A DNA stretch of 32,217 nucleotides from Methanomicrobia archaeon. Its GTDB lineage: Archaea > Halobacteriota > Syntropharchaeia > Alkanophagales > Methanospirareceae. Under the pieces are notes generated by a model, which did not search any database, was not told the DNA's origin, and saw only the letters and a list, made by a program, of their open reading frames with translations. Where the stretch lies: NCBI GenBank assembly GCA_016930255.1, contig JAFGHB010000015.1:1-32217 (forward strand). The letters run 5' to 3'. Positions 30,397 through 32,217 of the stretch are shown in pieces (position 1 is the stretch's first letter; each line of letters opens with the position of its first letter). Both the position numbers and the translations under genes were made by a program.

Positions 30397-30777
30397 ATGG
30401 GATTAAAAGAAGGTTTCGAGAAGCTATTTGTGAAAAAAGAGGGAATACGTGACGAGGATGATTATCAGGACTTGGACTTAGAGGAGTACGAAGAGGAGCT
30501 CAGGGAAGAAGAAGGCGTACGGATGTACATAAAGCTCGCGGAATTGACAGGGTTATACGACATTCCCGATTTGAAGAAGGAGATCTACGGTGGTAATATC
30601 TTAATTCTGGACATATCCCTGGCGAAGCAGGACAAGGTGCTGGTAGAGAAGGCGATAAAAGACTTGAAGATGGCGGCATTCGATGTGGGCGGAGACATCG
30701 CGGGCATCTCGGATGACCAGGTGATTGTAGCGCCATTAGGCATTAAGATCGAACGGAAGAAGCTGACCAAGAAGTAG
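30397..30777 (+). CDS. sepF: Archaeal cell-division protein SepF
   Basis: About 126 residues. The ATG at 30397 gives MGLKEGFEKLFVKKEG, the expected amphipathic membrane-binding helix, and has gagaggggg 4-5 nt upstream; the frame's GTG at 30382 would add five useless residues. A variable acidic linker is followed by the SepF core: VRMYIKLAELTGLYDIPDLK, then IYGGNILILDISLAKQDKVL and GGDIAGISDDQVIVAPLGIK. In archaea SepF tethers FtsZ to the membrane at mid-cell. Its presence implies a normal FtsZ-SepF divisome in this organism, separate from the tubulin-like protein at 4120. A ZPR1 gene follows about 55 nt later. Confidence 0.93.
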   Translation: MGLKEGFEKLFVKKEGIRDEDDYQDLDLEEYEEELREEEGVRMYIKLAELTGLYDIPDLKKEIYGGNILILDISLAKQDKVLVEKAIKDLKMAAFDVGGDIAGISDDQVIVAPLGIKIERKKLTKK

Positions 30778-30832
30778 CGTAGCAGCCTCCTTTCTTTCGG
30801 GCTGCTGTGCTGTGCAGGGGAGTTACCGTGCC

Positions 30833-31330
30833 GTGAAAGAGACTTGTCCACTCTGTGGGGCAGAAAGCGAATTACAGGTTGTACCCTATGACATTCCCTT
30901 CTTCGGCGAAGTGATGATTTTTACCGTGGTTTGCCCCTCGTGTGGCTATCACGCTACCGACGTACTGACGCTCGCAGAAGAGCAGAAGAAACGATGCGAG
31001 CTGGTGGTCTCGTCGATAGAGGATGTCAACGCAATCGTCGTGCGGTCTTCGTCAGGAACCATTGAGATCCCGGAGTTGGGCGTAAGCGTGGAGCCGAAGC
31101 GCGGGGAAGCTTTTATATCTACGGTCGAGGGCGTGCTGAAGCGTGTGGAGAACGTGGTGATGATGCTGGCCAGAGATGGCGCGAGCAAGAAGCGTATAGA
31201 TGCGGTACTGAAGCAGATAGATGAGATAAAGTTAGGTAAAGCAAGTATGACGTTAATAATTGAAGATCCTACGGGTAACAGCGCGATAATTCCCAATAAA
31301 CTTTTCTATAAAAAAGAAGAGGGTACTTAA
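30833..31330 (+). CDS. ZPR1 zinc-finger domain protein
   Basis: About 165 residues. The GTG at 30833 is preferred because aggggag lies 10 nt upstream; the frame could begin at a GTG at 30812. The zinc finger CPLCGAES with CPSCGYH about 30 residues later is followed by the ZPR1 beta domain (SSSGTIEIPELGVSVEPKRG, then FISTVEGVLKRVE) and an end with MTLIIEDPTGNSAIIP, all typical of archaeal ZPR1 proteins, which have one finger-plus-domain unit where eukaryotes have two. Eukaryotic ZPR1 acts in translation-factor folding; the archaeal role is not established. It lies between sepF and metK and is probably cotranscribed with sepF. Confidence 0.9.
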   Translation: MKETCPLCGAESELQVVPYDIPFFGEVMIFTVVCPSCGYHATDVLTLAEEQKKRCELVVSSIEDVNAIVVRSSSGTIEIPELGVSVEPKRGEAFISTVEGVLKRVENVVMMLARDGASKKRIDAVLKQIDEIKLGKASMTLIIEDPTGNSAIIPNKLFYKKEEGT

Positions 31331-31393
31331 TAGCTAAACAATCTCATGCGTAGGTGTTTATTGCGATAAAAGAGCGTGAAAGAGGGCGTAAAA

Positions 31394-32217
31394 ATGGGTA
31401 TGCGGGATACGATGGAGAAGAACATAAAGGTGGAGTTCGTGAGCAGGGAGCCGATGGAAGAGCAGGCGATAGAGATAGTGGAGCGCAAGGGGCTCGGTCA
31501 TCCAGACAGCTTATGCGACGGTATTGCAGACGCGGTGAGTGTAGCGCTGTGTAGAGAATATCAGGAAAAGTGTGGTGTGATTCTGCATCACAACACGGAT
31601 AAAGTGCAACTCTCTGCCGGCAGGTCACATCCGTGCTACGGTGGTGGCGAGGTCATTTCGCCGATCTATATACTGCTGGGTGGACGGGCAACGCGCGTCT
31701 TTCAAGGCGAGGAGATCGCCGTTGATACCGTGGCCATCCGTGCGGCGAAGGAGTATTTACGAAACGTCAGGAACCTGGACGTCGAGAGTCACGTGATCGT
31801 GGATAGCAAGTTGGGAGGAGGTTCTTCGGATCTTATCGAGGTCTTCAAGGGTAACAGGAACGAGATCGGGAACGAGACCGCAGAGCCGAGTGTGCCGATG
31901 GCGAACGATACCTCGTTTGGCGTTGCCCATGCGCCGCTTTCGGAGACGGAATCGATAGTGCTCAACGTCGAGGAGAAGGTGATGGCGGAGTTCAGGGACC
32001 AGGAGAAGGCGATTGGCGAGGACATGAAGGTGATGGCGCTGCGTGAGCGAGACCGGATAACGTTGACGGTGGGTGACGCGTTCGTCTCGAAATACGTGGA
32101 CGATTACGATCACTATATAGAGACGAAGCAACGGTTACGGGAGTTTATCACCCGCGTCGCGAACGACTATACTGCATGCGACGTCAACGTGCTGGTGAAC
32201 ATGGCGGACATGCCCGG
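31394..32217 (+). CDS. metK: S-adenosylmethionine synthetase, archaeal type (3' end outside window)
   Basis: The frame is open from the ATG at 31394 to the window edge (274 codons of the usual ~400). It makes S-adenosylmethionine from methionine and ATP. Archaeal-type signatures are visible: ERKGLGHPDSLCDGIADAVS with the catalytic histidine region, LHHNTDKVQLSAGRSHPCYG, VDSKLGGGSSDLIEVF and PMANDTSFGVAHAPLSETE, and then VNMADMP at the edge. gaggg lies about 7 nt upstream of the ATG; ATGs at 31400 and 31412 are alternatives. Starts 63 nt after the ZPR1 gene on the same strand. Confidence 0.95.
   Translation, partial: MGMRDTMEKNIKVEFVSREPMEEQAIEIVERKGLGHPDSLCDGIADAVSVALCREYQEKCGVILHHNTDKVQLSAGRSHPCYGGGEVISPIYILLGGRATRVFQGEEIAVDTVAIRAAKEYLRNVRNLDVESHVIVDSKLGGGSSDLIEVFKGNRNEIGNETAEPSVPMANDTSFGVAHAPLSETESIVLNVEEKVMAEFRDQEKAIGEDMKVMALRERDRITLTVGDAFVSKYVDDYDHYIETKQRLREFITRVANDYTACDVNVLVNMADMP

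Overview
The window is archaeal. It carries a proteasome alpha / SBDS / Rrp4 / Rrp41 / Rrp42 operon, transcription factor TFE, archaeal ribosomal proteins (uL24, uS15, eS17), an archaeal-lipid geranylgeranyl reductase, archaeal SepF, a ZPR1 zinc-finger protein and the archaeal form of S-adenosylmethionine synthetase. The gene set, the mixed base composition and the surface-protein tail ending in 'IPAIKL' suggest a methanogen- or ANME-1-related euryarchaeon (Methanophagales/Syntrophoarchaeia-like). That placement is an inference and was not computed.

Layout. 1-3440: decaying PKD-type surface protein, split by a frame break, followed by a two-gene toxin-antitoxin-like pair and a second copy of the surface-protein tail. 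3588-7874: compact three-gene operon coding a three-helix membrane protein, a large tubulin-like GTPase (Tubulin_2 type, not FtsZ) with coiled coil, and a single-pass receptor-like protein. 7962-9110: deoxynucleotide N-hydrolase-like gene and an AT-rich membrane-anchored orphan. 9223-11351: decayed adenine-deaminase tail and three unrecognised genes that seem to share a motif. 11460-13980: adenine deaminase and a LysE-type exporter. 14065-17882: tRNA-Ala(CGC) and the proteasome/exosome operon, ending at a palindromic terminator-like element. 18068-22900: tfe, HD-domain gene, a stand-alone rpl24, geranylgeranyl reductase, rps15, small membrane protein, rps17e, dapA. 23057-25784: accessory island with an AT-rich HEPN-like gene, two hicBA pairs and an intact GNAT gene plus a 5' fragment of it. 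25973-29745: orphan substrate-binding lipoprotein, short IorA-like TPP enzyme, DEAD-box helicase. 29746-30396: no intact gene; decayed coding-like DNA. 30397-32217: sepF, zpr1 and the start of metK, which runs off the window.

How it fits together. Housekeeping information-processing operons are interrupted by small accessory modules. At three places an accessory module sits between an intact host gene (or its tail) and a partial duplicate of the same gene end: the surface-protein tail around 2468-3156, the adenine deaminase tail around 9441-11351, and the GNAT 5' end around 24759-25213. That shared architecture and the tubulin-like membrane operon are the two most interesting observations. 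All functional calls come from reading the sequence; no database search was run.
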